A stretch of 64,000 nt of DNA from Mobilicoccus pelagius NBRC 104925 (GTDB lineage Bacteria; Actinomycetota; Actinomycetes; Actinomycetales; Dermatophilaceae), in NCBI RefSeq assembly GCF_000247995.1, contig NZ_BAFE01000020.1, positions 1-64,000 of the forward strand, in the 5' to 3' direction. The notes under the pieces are model-generated. The model was not told the DNA's origin. It was given only the letters and a program-made list of their open reading frames with translations, and ran no database searches. This document shows positions 16,083 through 24,488 of this stretch, in pieces (the stretch's first letter is position 1; each line of letters begins with the position of its first letter). The position numbers and the translations under genes were made by a program.

Positions 16083-17735
16083 GTGAGTGAGCAGGACGCG
16101 CCGCACGAGGATCCCCGGCCCGAGGGCTCCCGGCCCGACGAGCGTGTGGCGGCCGCCGTTCCCCGCACGAAGGGCACGGGGAACGAGACGCCCGACGCCC
16201 CCGGCATCGACCCGGCGGACCTCGCGACGACGCTGCGGGTGCTCGAGGCCCTGCCCTCGTTGCCTGCGGGCCACCCCGACATCGAGACGGTCAAGCGCGC
16301 CACCGCGACGATGCGCAACCGCGTCCGCAAGGCCCGGCGCGCGCAGGCCCGCCGCCAGGAACGTGCGCCCCTGATCGAGCACGACCGCCGCGTGCTGGAG
16401 TCGACGGCCACCGGCTCACCGCTGCGCATCGACGACGAGACCCGTGGGATCCCCCTCACGTCCAGCGTGCCCGGCGCGGTCGCCGGCGAGCTGCACGAGC
16501 CCCGCGGTTGCTACATCTGCCACGAGAGGTACACGACCGTCGACGCGTTCTACCACTGGCTGTGCCCGCGGTGCGCCGCCGCGAGTCACGAACGCCGCGA
16601 TCAGCACGCCGATCTGCGCGGCAAGCGGGCGCTCCTCACGGGTGGTCGGGCGAAGATCGGCATGTACATCGCGTTGCGGCTCCTGCGCGACGGCGCCGAC
16701 CTCACGATCACGACCCGGTTCCCCCGCGACGCGGCCCGCCGGTTCGCCGAACTGACGGATTCCGCGGACTGGCTCGACCGGCTCACCATCGTCGGCATCG
16801 ACCTGCGCGACCCGACGCAGGTCGTCGCACTCGCCGACGAGGTCGCCGCGCGCGGCCCGCTCGACATCCTCGTCAACAACGCGGCCCAGACTGTGCGCCG
16901 CTCCCCCGGCGCCTACTCCCACCTCGTCGAGGGCGAGTCGCAACCGCTCACGGGGGATGCGACCCGGCCGAGGATGATGACGTACAAACGGATCTCCGAG
17001 GCCCACCCCGTCGCGCTCGCCGGGACGCTCCGCACGGCGCCGTCGCCGTCGCCGCATCTTGCGCCGGGGACGCCCGAGGCCGCGAGCGCGGAGGATCGTG
17101 AGGCTCTCGAGGTCGCGGCCCGGTCCGCGGCCGAACTCACGTCGATCGCGCTCTCCGCGGGATCGGCCTCGCTCGAGGCCCACCGGGCGGGCACCGCCGT
17201 CGACGCGGGCGGTCTCCTGCCGGACCTGCAGCGGTCGAACTCGTGGAAGCACACCGTCGAGGAGGTCGACCCGCTCGAACTCCTCGAGGTGCAGCTCTGC
17301 AATTCGACCGCGCCGTTCATCCTCGTGAGCCGCCTGCGACCCGCGATGCGCGCGGCCGTCGAGGCGGGCGCACGACGCGCCTACGTCGTCAACGTCTCGG
17401 CGATGGAGGGCCAGTTCGGCCGCCGCTACAAGGGGCCCGGCCACCCGCACACGAACATGGCGAAGGCCGCGCTCAACATGCTCACCCGCACGAGCGCGGC
17501 GGAGATGTTCGAGACCGACCGCATCCTCATGACTTCCGTCGACACCGGCTGGATCACCGACGAGCGCCCCCACGAGGAGAAGCTCCGCATCGCCGAGGAG
17601 GGCTGGCACGCCCCGCTCGACCTCGTCGACGGTGCCGCCCGCGTCTACGACCCGATCGTGCGCGGCGAGCGCGGCGAGCGTGGCGAGGACCTCTACGGCG
17701 TCTTCCTCAAGGACTACGAGCCGTACCCCTGGTGA
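16083..17735 (+). CDS. SDR-like protein with zinc-ribbon-like insert
   Basis: This is a 550-residue protein. Residues 1-140 are polar, with a helical, Arg-rich part. A CYICHERYTTVDAFY...CPRC block near residue 143 looks like a four-cysteine metal-binding ribbon. A Rossmann fold follows: RALLTGGRAKIGMYIALRLL is a variant of the SDR glycine motif, then LDILVNNAAQ and YVVNVSAMEGQFG. The usual YxxxK site is replaced by TNMAK (in PHTNMAKAALNM), so the catalytic Tyr is absent. A family with this architecture exists in bacteria and fungi, but its reaction is unknown to me. GTG 16083 is supported by the -10 box. Confidence 0.8.
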   Translation: MSEQDAPHEDPRPEGSRPDERVAAAVPRTKGTGNETPDAPGIDPADLATTLRVLEALPSLPAGHPDIETVKRATATMRNRVRKARRAQARRQERAPLIEHDRRVLESTATGSPLRIDDETRGIPLTSSVPGAVAGELHEPRGCYICHERYTTVDAFYHWLCPRCAAASHERRDQHADLRGKRALLTGGRAKIGMYIALRLLRDGADLTITTRFPRDAARRFAELTDSADWLDRLTIVGIDLRDPTQVVALADEVAARGPLDILVNNAAQTVRRSPGAYSHLVEGESQPLTGDATRPRMMTYKRISEAHPVALAGTLRTAPSPSPHLAPGTPEAASAEDREALEVAARSAAELTSIALSAGSASLEAHRAGTAVDAGGLLPDLQRSNSWKHTVEEVDPLELLEVQLCNSTAPFILVSRLRPAMRAAVEAGARRAYVVNVSAMEGQFGRRYKGPGHPHTNMAKAALNMLTRTSAAEMFETDRILMTSVDTGWITDERPHEEKLRIAEEGWHAPLDLVDGAARVYDPIVRGERGERGEDLYGVFLKDYEPYPW

Positions 17736-17988
17736 CGGTGGGGCCGGCCTCGGGCCGGTGTTCGTCCGCGTCCGCCGGGACGTGAGTGGCGGTGGGGCGT
17801 GGCCGCCCTCCCGGTGGTCGGGTCTCTCTCCCCCAGGACGCGACGGCGGCGCCGGGAAGGCCCGCCCGGACGGCCGGATGTCGCCCGTCGGCTTCCCCCG
17901 CCGGAGCCGTCGGTGTTGACTGGAGGTCCGGAGTCCCTCGGCCGTACGCCTGGACAACGGCATCCGACGTCGACAACCAGGAGGTCCC

Positions 17989-18183
17989 ATGAACACCGGT
18001 CTCGTCCGCACCGACCGTACCGACAAGGTCATCGGTGGCGTCTGCGGAGGCATCGCCCACCGCTTCGGGTGGAACCCGACGATCGTCCGGGCCGCCACGG
18101 TCGCCTCCCTCATGCTCCCCGGCCCCCAGCTCGTCGCCTACCTCGCGCTGTGGGTCCTCGTCCCGAGCGAGCGCCGCGTCTGA
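17989..18183 (+). CDS. PspC-domain membrane protein, 64 aa
   Basis: This small protein reads MNTGLVRTDRTDKVIGGVCG, GIAHRFGWNPTIVRAATVAS and then a hydrophobic helix ending YLALWVLVPSERRV. That is a single PspC (phage shock protein C) domain with one membrane segment. PspC proteins act in envelope stress responses and sometimes regulate partners. A strong AGGAGGT lies just before ATG 17989. The 250-base region upstream has a short CCGGCC hairpin (17744-17758) and a TTGACT at 17916 without a clear -10 partner. No psp regulator is adjacent. Confidence 0.88.
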   Translation: MNTGLVRTDRTDKVIGGVCGGIAHRFGWNPTIVRAATVASLMLPGPQLVAYLALWVLVPSERRV

Positions 18184-18284
18184 CCCGCTCCTCGACCCCT
18201 ACGGCGAGGCGCCGGACCGATGCACCTTTCGGCTCGGCGGCGGGCGGTGTTGCGCCGCGCCCGGCCACGTCGCAGGGTAGGCAC

Positions 18285-18782
18285 ATGACTGATCAGCCCA
18301 CCGAGTACGACGACCTCCCGCGCGATCCGGCCCTCGAGGACACGCGCATCAGCAGCGAGGAGACCGACGACCTGCCCGTCTCCCCGCCGGACATGAAGCC
18401 GCGCGGCGGTGACTATCTGGGGGGCGACGCCGCGGGTGTCGAGGAGACGATCGACGAACGCATCATGCAGGAGGTGCCCGACCCGAACTCGGCCTACGGC
18501 GCCCCCGACGACGAGGGCGGTCTCGACGCTCTCAACGCGCCTACGCGTGTCGGTGGTGACGACCCCGACGCGATCCCGGCTTGGACGGACGTCCTCGGTG
18601 GGGAAGGCGTCGCCGAGGACATCGTCGAGGGCGACATGGACATCGCCCGGGGCGGCGACAGCCTCGAGGCCGACGTCGCCGAGGGAGACGCGGACCACGT
18701 CGACGAGGAGCTCGAGATGTCTGGCTCGCCCGACGATCTCGTCGCCCCCGAGGAGTCCGCGCTCCACGCCGAGGAGCTCTGA
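18285..18782 (+). CDS. DUF5709-type acidic protein, 165 aa
   Basis: The protein is very acidic, starting MTDQPTEYDDLPRDPALEDT, with GVEETIDERIMQEVPDPN and a long Asp/Glu/Gly-rich tail. The ETxDERLxxEVPD core is typical of actinobacterial DUF5709 proteins, whose role is not known. There is no signal peptide or membrane segment. ATG 18285 is the first Met of the conserved part; the ribosome site is weak (CAGGG). It lies 100 bases after the PspC gene on the same strand and ends at a bidirectional-looking terminator. Confidence 0.75.
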   Translation: MTDQPTEYDDLPRDPALEDTRISSEETDDLPVSPPDMKPRGGDYLGGDAAGVEETIDERIMQEVPDPNSAYGAPDDEGGLDALNAPTRVGGDDPDAIPAWTDVLGGEGVAEDIVEGDMDIARGGDSLEADVAEGDADHVDEELEMSGSPDDLVAPEESALHAEEL

Positions 18783-18799
18783 CCCTCTTCCGGGCACAC

Positions 18800-18840
18800 G
18801 ACGGCCCCGACGCTGCCTCTTGCAGCATCGGGGCCGTCGC
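18800..18840. terminator. Hairpin between the convergent DUF5709 and OsmC genes
   Basis: An 18-bp stem (18800-18817 with 18823-18840, one G-T wobble) has a 5-base loop. It sits between two converging genes and could serve both strands. Confidence 0.75.
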
Positions 18841-18890
18841 GCCTCACGAAGCCGGCAGGCGAGGAGGTCACCCCCCGTCGGGCCGGGGGA

Positions 18891-19340
18891 TCACTCGTGC
18901 CGCATGGACACCGGCGTGCCGAGGGCGACCGTGCGGGAGACCGTGCAGAGACGGTCGCGGGAGGCCTCGACGGCGCGCGGGAGCATCTCCCGGGCCTTGT
19001 CCCCCTCGGCCCCCTGGGGGAACCGCACCGTGAAGCCCACGTCGATGTCGATCATGTGGTGGCCCTGCTCGTCGTCGACCTTGACGCCGGACGCCTCGAC
19101 GTCGAACGTCGTCGGTTGGGCGCGCCGTGCCGTGAGCATGTCGACGTCCACGGCGCTGCACCCCGCGATCGCCGCGAGCAGCAGCTCGACCGGCGTGAAG
19201 TCCGCAGACCCGCCCGTGCCGAGCGTCAGGCGCCCCCCGCGTGCATTGACCACCTCGAACGCCCCGTCGGACACCCGCGTCATCCGTACGTTGCGGTAGC
19301 CCTCCGGGTGCGTCGTCTCCTGCCGGTCCACGTCCGTCAT
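18891..19340 (-). CDS. OsmC/Ohr-family protein
   Basis: This 149-residue protein has the OsmC fold motifs: FTPVELLLAAIAGCSAVDVD with the first catalytic Cys, and SRDRLCTVSRTV with the second. The family reduces organic hydroperoxides through this Cys pair. RNVRMTRVSDGAFEVVNARG and GGRLTLGTGG match the N-terminal strands. ATG 19340 has GAGGAGAACGGG upstream. The subgroup (OsmC, Ohr or YhfA-like) is not settled by eye. Confidence 0.88.
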   Translation of the reverse strand: MTDVDRQETTHPEGYRNVRMTRVSDGAFEVVNARGGRLTLGTGGSADFTPVELLLAAIAGCSAVDVDMLTARRAQPTTFDVEASGVKVDDEQGHHMIDIDVGFTVRFPQGAEGDKAREMLPRAVEASRDRLCTVSRTVALGTPVSMRHE

Positions 19341-19437
19341 CCCGTTCTCCTCGTCGTCGGTGTCGGTGCGCGGCGGCGACGGCCGCCCGCATCACCCAGC
19401 CTACGGAGGCGGCGGAGTCAGAGGTGCCACCTCGGGA

Positions 19438-19698
19438 TCAGAGGCGGGCGATGAACCTCTCGAGCTGTCGCGCGTCGGCCAACGTGATGCGGTTGCAGTC
19501 GGCGAGCCGCGACGGGTCGCCCGGCTGCACGCATCGGCAGAAGAAGACCGTGACCCGGTTCTCCACGCCCGGCGGGAGCATCTCCACGACGTGCGTCGGA
19601 CCCACGAACCGGCGGGTCCCCTGCCGCCGCCACCGTCGCGCGAGGAGCTCCGACGTCAGCATTTCGTCCAACCGGTCCAGCCGGTTCAGGACCTTCAT
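19438..19698 (-). CDS. Hypothetical protein, 86 aa
   Basis: ATG 19698 starts a compact frame: MKVLNRLDRLDEMLTSELLA, then RRWRRQGTRRFVGPTH, VTVFFCRCVQPGDPS and DCNRITLADARQLERFI. It is basic, with three Cys residues in the second half and no membrane segment. The family is not recognised. It follows the CDF gene on the same strand after about 96 bases. Base composition and third-position GC look like a real gene. Confidence 0.55.
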   Translation of the reverse strand: MKVLNRLDRLDEMLTSELLARRWRRQGTRRFVGPTHVVEMLPPGVENRVTVFFCRCVQPGDPSRLADCNRITLADARQLERFIARL

Positions 19699-19794
19699 GT
19701 CCTCACCCCGATCCCCTCGGCGCCGCCCCTGCTCGCGGCGTATGCCCCCCCATCGACTCCTGGACGGCCGACCTGAGCGCGCGACGCGACCGGG

Positions 19795-20730
19795 TCAGTA
19801 CTCGGGGAGCGCCACCTCGGCCTCGTAGTCGGAGTAGGACCGCGGATCCTCCCGCGGCTCGATGTGGCCCGTGACGACGACCCCGTCGAACGCCTGCTTG
19901 ACGGCGGCCTCGATCTCCTCGCAGAGGTCGTGCGCCCGATCGACCGTCCACGCCCCCGGCACGAGCAGGTGGAAGTCGCAGTATCGCTGGTGACCGGACT
20001 CGCGGGTGCGCAGCGCGTGGATGTCGACCTCGTCGCCCGTGAACCGCCGCATGAGCCGGGCGAGGTCGGCGTTGTCCTGCTTGGGCCAGGACACGTCCAT
20101 GAGGCCCTCGGCCGATTCGGTGACGAGCTTCCAGCCTGTGACGATGATGTTGACGCCGACGAGGAGCGCGACGATCGGGTCGAGGCGGTGCCACCCCGTG
20201 AGGGCGACGAGACCGACGCCGACGAGCACGCCGACCGTCGTCCACACGTCGGCGAGAAGGTGCTTGCCGTCGGCCTGGAGCGTCTTGGACCGATGCGCCC
20301 GTCCCGCGCGGAGCAGCACCATCGCCGTGGCGCCGTTGAGGATCGACGCGACGACGGAGACCGCGAGGCCCGCGCCGACGTTGTCGATGGGCGTCGGGGA
20401 GAGGAGCCGCTCCACGGCCGTGACGATGATGAAGACGGCGGCGACGAAGATCATCACGCCCTCGCCCGCGGCCGAGAAGTACTCTGCCTTGCTGTGCCCG
20501 AAATGGTGGCTCTTGTCGGCCGGTCGCGCCGCGACCCGCAGGGCGATGAGCGCGAACACGGCGGCGACGAGGTTGACGAGGGACTCGGCCGCGTCGGAGA
20601 GGAGTCCGACCGAACCGGTGATGTACCAGGCACCCGCCTTGAGGGCGATGGTGAGGATCGCGGTCGCGATGGACAGCCACGCGAACCGGGTGAGGTCACG
20701 CGGCGCCGGGGAGGTCGTCTCAGGTGTCAC
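19795..20730 (-). CDS. Cation diffusion facilitator (CDF) metal exporter
   Basis: This protein of about 311 residues has six membrane helices and a C-terminal cytoplasmic domain. Landmarks are WYITGSVGLLSDAAESLVN in helix 2, SHHFGHSKAEYFSAAGEG after helix 3 and DGKHLLADVWTTVG in helix 5. Aligned by eye with FieF, the helix-2 metal ligands read Glu and Asn instead of Asp and Asp, while helix 5 keeps His and Asp. The metal is therefore uncertain. GTG 20730 or the adjacent GTG 20733 is the start; GATAAT lies 6 bases before 20730. Confidence 0.88.
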   Translation of the reverse strand: MTPETTSPAPRDLTRFAWLSIATAILTIALKAGAWYITGSVGLLSDAAESLVNLVAAVFALIALRVAARPADKSHHFGHSKAEYFSAAGEGVMIFVAAVFIIVTAVERLLSPTPIDNVGAGLAVSVVASILNGATAMVLLRAGRAHRSKTLQADGKHLLADVWTTVGVLVGVGLVALTGWHRLDPIVALLVGVNIIVTGWKLVTESAEGLMDVSWPKQDNADLARLMRRFTGDEVDIHALRTRESGHQRYCDFHLLVPGAWTVDRAHDLCEEIEAAVKQAFDGVVVTGHIEPREDPRSYSDYEAEVALPEY

Positions 20731-20736
20731 CACTCC

Positions 20737-20742
20737 ATTATC
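20737..20742 (-). promoter_or_regulatory. Probable -10 box for a leaderless CDF mRNA
   Basis: GATAAT reads toward the GTG pair at 20733/20730, with 6 bases to the second GTG. Confidence 0.4.
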
Positions 20743-20790
20743 GGGGCGCCGAAGGAGTGCTCCGTCCCTCCCTCCGGTGCCCCCCGGACG

Positions 20791-20832
20791 ACGTCGTGCC
20801 CGGCCCCACAGGTGGAGGGCCGGGCACGACGT
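20791..20832 (-). terminator. Hairpin terminator after the amidase gene
   Basis: A perfect 16-bp stem (20791-20806 with 20817-20832) lies 20 bases beyond the amidase stop. The stem is GC-rich with a 10-base loop. Confidence 0.8.
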
Positions 20833-20852
20833 CAGGTGATGCGGTGGGCTGG

Positions 20853-22799
20853 TCAGCCCGAGAAGACCGTCAGACCGCGGAAGTTCGGGGCGACGTTCGT
20901 CGCGGCCATACCCTTGCCCGCGGGGCGGAGGACGGCCGCGGACCCGTTCGGCCTGATCGCGAGGAGGCGGCCCGAACCGGTCATGCCGACGAAGCGGTCG
21001 TACCCGGCCACGGAGCCGAGCGGCTTCCTCGCGCTGCGGAGGAACCCGCCCCGGCCGTCGCCGCGGTAGAGGTAGGCCTGCCCGCCGGGCGTGACGCCGA
21101 CGAGGTCGGGCCGACGGTCGCCGTCCCAGTCGCCCACGGCCACGACGTGGCGGTAGACGCCCCAGGCCGAGCCGATCTTCACGCGGGAGCCGAACGTGTT
21201 CGCACCCTTGCCCGGGTAGAGGTAGAGCGCACCGTTGGAACGCTGCACCGCGAGGAGGTCGGCGCGACCGTCACCGTTCCAGTCGCCGGGGGCGAGGATG
21301 TGGCTCATCGAACTCCACCCACCGCCGAGGGAACGACGACCGGCGACGCCGGAGGCCGTGCCGGGGTGGACGTACAGGCGCCCGTCACGGCTGCCGAGGG
21401 TGAGGAGATCGGGGAAGGTGTCGCCCGAGATGTCCTGCGTGACGAGGACCGGGTCGTACCCGCGCCAGTTGCGCTTGTCGATGGAACGGGCGTACGTGAT
21501 GCCGGCCGCCCCCTTGGGGCTCACGGCGAACAGTGCCCCGCTCGAGCCGCGCAGCATCGCGTCGGAGCTGTTGAGGATGCCGGCGGGAGGCGCCGCGACG
21601 ACCGGGGGACGTGCCGTGCCGCCCGTCTGCGCCGACCCACCCGTGTGGCCGACGGACGCCGACCCCTTGAGGGCCGCGGCGCGAGAGGCCATCGCCGGCA
21701 GGTACCCGTAGATGAGACCCGGGCATGTCGTCTGTCCGACGTCGCGGTGACCGCTCACGTTGCGGTAGGTGCCGCCGTTGGACGAGAAGCGCCCTTGCGG
21801 GTCGAACCCGTGCACCGACGCCTTCCAGGCGATCGTCCGGGTGACGGCGTCGATCGCCGCAGGGCTCGGCTGCACCTGGCGGTAGTCGCCCATGACCGAG
21901 ATGCCCATGGTGACGCTGTTGAACCCGCTCGCCTGCGCACCGACGAGTGCACGACTGGTGCCGCCGTAGCGGCCCTCCCAGACGCGCCCCCACTTGTCGA
22001 CGAGGAAGTTGTAACCGATGTCGCTCCAGCCGCGGTCCTTCACGTGGAACGCGTAGATACCGCGGAGAATCGCCGGCACCTGGCTCGGGCTGTAGTTGTT
22101 CGTGCCGGCCGTGTGGTGGACGATCGCGCCACGCACGACGCCGTACGACGGCGACCCACGACGCAGCGACTCGTCGGCACCCCACTCGGCGCGGCTGCGG
22201 ATCTGCGGACGCGAGGCGGCCGCCTGCGCGGCACCCGCGGTCCGGTCAGTGTTCGCGTCGGCGTCCCCGTGGCCGGGATCGATGACCGAGAGCGTCGGAT
22301 TCCGCGGCGACTCGCCCGCGGCCCCGAGGATGCGCGCCTGGACGGCCTTCACACCGGTGAGGACGATCGGATCGGAACCGTTGCGGGTACCGGACCCGGC
22401 ATCGGCGCCCTCGCCGTCGGCACCGGTGTCGATGCCCTGCCACTCGCTCCACCCGCGGGCGTCCTCCGTGCGGTACTGCACCGCGAGAGGCGTCGAGCCC
22501 CCCCACGTCACACCGATCACGGCGAGCGTCTCGTCGACCTCCTGACGCCCCGTGGCGCCGAGCACCTCGAGATCAGGCGTCCGCGCGATCTCCGGAGACG
22601 TCTGCTTCGCGAGTGCGACGTCCTGCGTCGAGGCGTGATCGCCGTCGCCGACCCTCGGACTGTCGGGGTCGACCAGCGGCGCCGTCTCCTTCGTCGTCTC
22701 GACCGGCTTGGGAGCCGGTTCTCCCTGAGCCGGGAGGGCGATGAAGGCAGGCGCCAGCAGGGCGGCAGTGGTCAAGGTGGACAGGCGTCGCAAACGCAC
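20853..22799 (-). CDS. Secreted N-acetylmuramoyl-L-alanine amidase with FG-GAP-like repeats
   Basis: This 648-residue protein starts with a Sec-type signal peptide (VRLRRLSTLTTAALLAPAF, ending near ALPAQG). A middle PGRP/amidase_2 domain runs from SRAEWGAD and IVHHTAGTNNYS, through WEGRYGG to GHRDVGQTTCPG. It has the His and Cys residues expected to bind Zn and cut the stem peptide from muramic acid. The C-terminal third has VCBS/FG-GAP-like repeats such as GDWNGDGRADLL and GDWDGDRRPDLV, a likely beta-propeller. GTG 22799 has GGAAAG upstream; ATG 22829 is an alternative start. It has its own terminator. Confidence 0.9.
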   Translation of the reverse strand: MRLRRLSTLTTAALLAPAFIALPAQGEPAPKPVETTKETAPLVDPDSPRVGDGDHASTQDVALAKQTSPEIARTPDLEVLGATGRQEVDETLAVIGVTWGGSTPLAVQYRTEDARGWSEWQGIDTGADGEGADAGSGTRNGSDPIVLTGVKAVQARILGAAGESPRNPTLSVIDPGHGDADANTDRTAGAAQAAASRPQIRSRAEWGADESLRRGSPSYGVVRGAIVHHTAGTNNYSPSQVPAILRGIYAFHVKDRGWSDIGYNFLVDKWGRVWEGRYGGTSRALVGAQASGFNSVTMGISVMGDYRQVQPSPAAIDAVTRTIAWKASVHGFDPQGRFSSNGGTYRNVSGHRDVGQTTCPGLIYGYLPAMASRAAALKGSASVGHTGGSAQTGGTARPPVVAAPPAGILNSSDAMLRGSSGALFAVSPKGAAGITYARSIDKRNWRGYDPVLVTQDISGDTFPDLLTLGSRDGRLYVHPGTASGVAGRRSLGGGWSSMSHILAPGDWNGDGRADLLAVQRSNGALYLYPGKGANTFGSRVKIGSAWGVYRHVVAVGDWDGDRRPDLVGVTPGGQAYLYRGDGRGGFLRSARKPLGSVAGYDRFVGMTGSGRLLAIRPNGSAAVLRPAGKGMAATNVAPNFRGLTVFSG

Positions 22800-22827
22800 G
22801 GGCAGAACTCTTTCCGTTGTCGGCATC

Positions 22828-22859
22828 GATGCACGTGACCGCGGTCTCCGCGGTGCATC
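22828..22859 (-). other. Long hairpin in the amidase leader
   Basis: ACCGCGG-TCT-CCGCGGT (22838-22854) is enclosed by GATGCA/TGCATC arms (22828-22833 and 22854-22859). It would form in the mRNA leader about 30 bases before GTG 22799. It has no match to a riboswitch family I know. Confidence 0.5.
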
Positions 22860-22977
22860 CGGGCCCCCCCGAGTCCTGCGACCGAGCACAGGGGCGGCCG
22901 AGGACCCGCCGCCCCAATCGACTCCGGCGATAACGAACTGAGATCTTTCGTGCCGACGCTCTTTCGCGCCGGGCATG

Positions 22978-23026
22978 ACGAAGGGCCGGAGCTCATGTGT
23001 GTCACACGCGAACCCCGGCCCTTCGT
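22978..23026 (-). terminator. Hairpin terminator after pfp
   Basis: ACGAAGGGCCGG (22978-22989) pairs with CCGGCCCTTCGT (23015-23026). The 25-base loop contains a small GTGTG-T-CACAC hairpin of its own. It lies 44 bases beyond the pfp stop. Confidence 0.65.
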
Positions 23027-23069
23027 GCCGAACGGTCACGACCTCCGAGGAGGCCTCACCGGGACGGCC

Positions 23070-24299
23070 TCACTGGCCGCCCGGGTGCTGGCCCTCGGGC
23101 CAGCCCTGACCGATCTCGGCGAGCATATCGACGAACCACTGCTGGTGGTAGTCGAACGGCTTGTGCCCGGCGATGCGGTCGAACTCGATGACACGCAGCT
23201 CGTCGCCGCGGTCCTCGTCGTTGCCGACGACGCCGGGGGTGCCCTCGAGGGCACTGTCGACGGCCATCGTCGTCATCTTGGCGATGAGCTCGAGGTCGGC
23301 CTCGTTGGCCGGGGCGGACCGGGAGAAGTAGCCCGACTTCTGTACGAGGACCTTCTCGGCGCCGAGCTTCTCGGCGAACTGCTTGCCGAACCAGGCGCCC
23401 GGGTTGATCTCGTTGAGGCGGACATGGCCGAAGGCGTCCCGCGGGACCTCCTCACCGTTCCTCTCCATGAGGTCGACGATGTCGGAGACACCCGCACCCT
23501 CGGAGAGGAAGATCGTGACGTTGCCGACGGTGTCCATGACCTTCTTGAGGCGTTCGGCCTCGTCGGCGATGTGGATCTCGATCTCCGGCACGTAGACGCC
23601 GTGCACGTCCCACGCCTCGCGGGAGAGACCGATCTCGGGCAGCCACTCCTGCTCGTCGAGCCATGCACGGTAGTCGCGGGCGGCCGCGGCGGTGAGCCAG
23701 CCGCAGTTACGGCCCATGACTTCGTGAACGATGAGCATCCGCGACCCCGAGTTGTGCTCGGCGACGACGTTCTCCGCGAACTTCGCGGCCTGCTCGGCCG
23801 CGGTCATCGCGCCGAGGGACTGGCGGATCGGGACGATGTCGTTGTCGATGGTCTTGGGCAGGCCGACGACGACGAGGTGGTGGCCCGTCTTCTCGAGGTG
23901 GGCGGCGAGGTCGGCGGCCGTCGTGTTCGTGTCGTCGCCACCGATCGTGTGGAGGACGTCGACGCCGTCCTCGGTGAGACGCTCGGCCGCGAACTGCAGC
24001 GGGTCGACGCCCTCGGGCACGAGGCCACGCTTGACGAGGTCCTTCGCGTTCGTGAGCTTGACGCGCGAGTTGCCGATCGGCGAACCGCCGTACTTGTGCA
24101 GCAGGTGTGCCTTCTCACGGACCTTGGCGTCGACGGTGATGTAGTCACCCGCGAGCAGACCCTGGTACCCGTGCTTGTAGGCGATGATCTCGACGTCGGG
24201 CGCGATCTCCGAGTACCGCTCGATGAGGCCACCGACGGCCGACGACAGGCACGGGGCGAAGCCGCCCGCGGTCAACAGGGCTACGCGACGAACAGCCAT
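23070..24299 (-). CDS. pfp: PPi-dependent phosphofructokinase
   Basis: This 409-residue enzyme of the phosphofructokinase family starts MAVRRVALLTAGGFAPCLSS. The key motif is TIGGDDTNTTA: GGDD rather than GGDG is the mark of pyrophosphate-using enzymes, and LPKTIDNDI follows as expected. It interconverts fructose 6-phosphate and fructose 1,6-bisphosphate with PPi, a reversible glycolytic step. ATG 24299 has GGGAG upstream. The gene stands alone with its own terminator; the 189 bases upstream to the next gene hold nothing else I can name. Confidence 0.9.
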   Translation of the reverse strand: MAVRRVALLTAGGFAPCLSSAVGGLIERYSEIAPDVEIIAYKHGYQGLLAGDYITVDAKVREKAHLLHKYGGSPIGNSRVKLTNAKDLVKRGLVPEGVDPLQFAAERLTEDGVDVLHTIGGDDTNTTAADLAAHLEKTGHHLVVVGLPKTIDNDIVPIRQSLGAMTAAEQAAKFAENVVAEHNSGSRMLIVHEVMGRNCGWLTAAAARDYRAWLDEQEWLPEIGLSREAWDVHGVYVPEIEIHIADEAERLKKVMDTVGNVTIFLSEGAGVSDIVDLMERNGEEVPRDAFGHVRLNEINPGAWFGKQFAEKLGAEKVLVQKSGYFSRSAPANEADLELIAKMTTMAVDSALEGTPGVVGNDEDRGDELRVIEFDRIAGHKPFDYHQQWFVDMLAEIGQGWPEGQHPGGQ

Positions 24300-24488
24300 A
24301 GCAAATCTCCCAGCTCGTGGATCGAGGTCGGGCCAAGCCTATCGGGCGCGACGTGGACGGGCCCGCGCACTCGTCCCTGGGTGTCACAGGTCCCCGTCTC
24401 CCAGGCGCACCCCGCGGCCCGGCCGCGGCCTCGACGCGGGCCGACATGCCCCCCCCGAGCCGGCGAGTCGGGCGACGCCGCGCCACGG

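Noticed and set aside
17916-17950. Sigma-70 promoter before the PspC gene
   Set aside because: TTGACT is present but no reasonable -10 hexamer lies 16-19 bases downstream.
22800-22977. c-di-AMP (ydaO-type) riboswitch before the amidase
   Set aside because: The expected conserved blocks could not be aligned; only a strong hairpin is supported.
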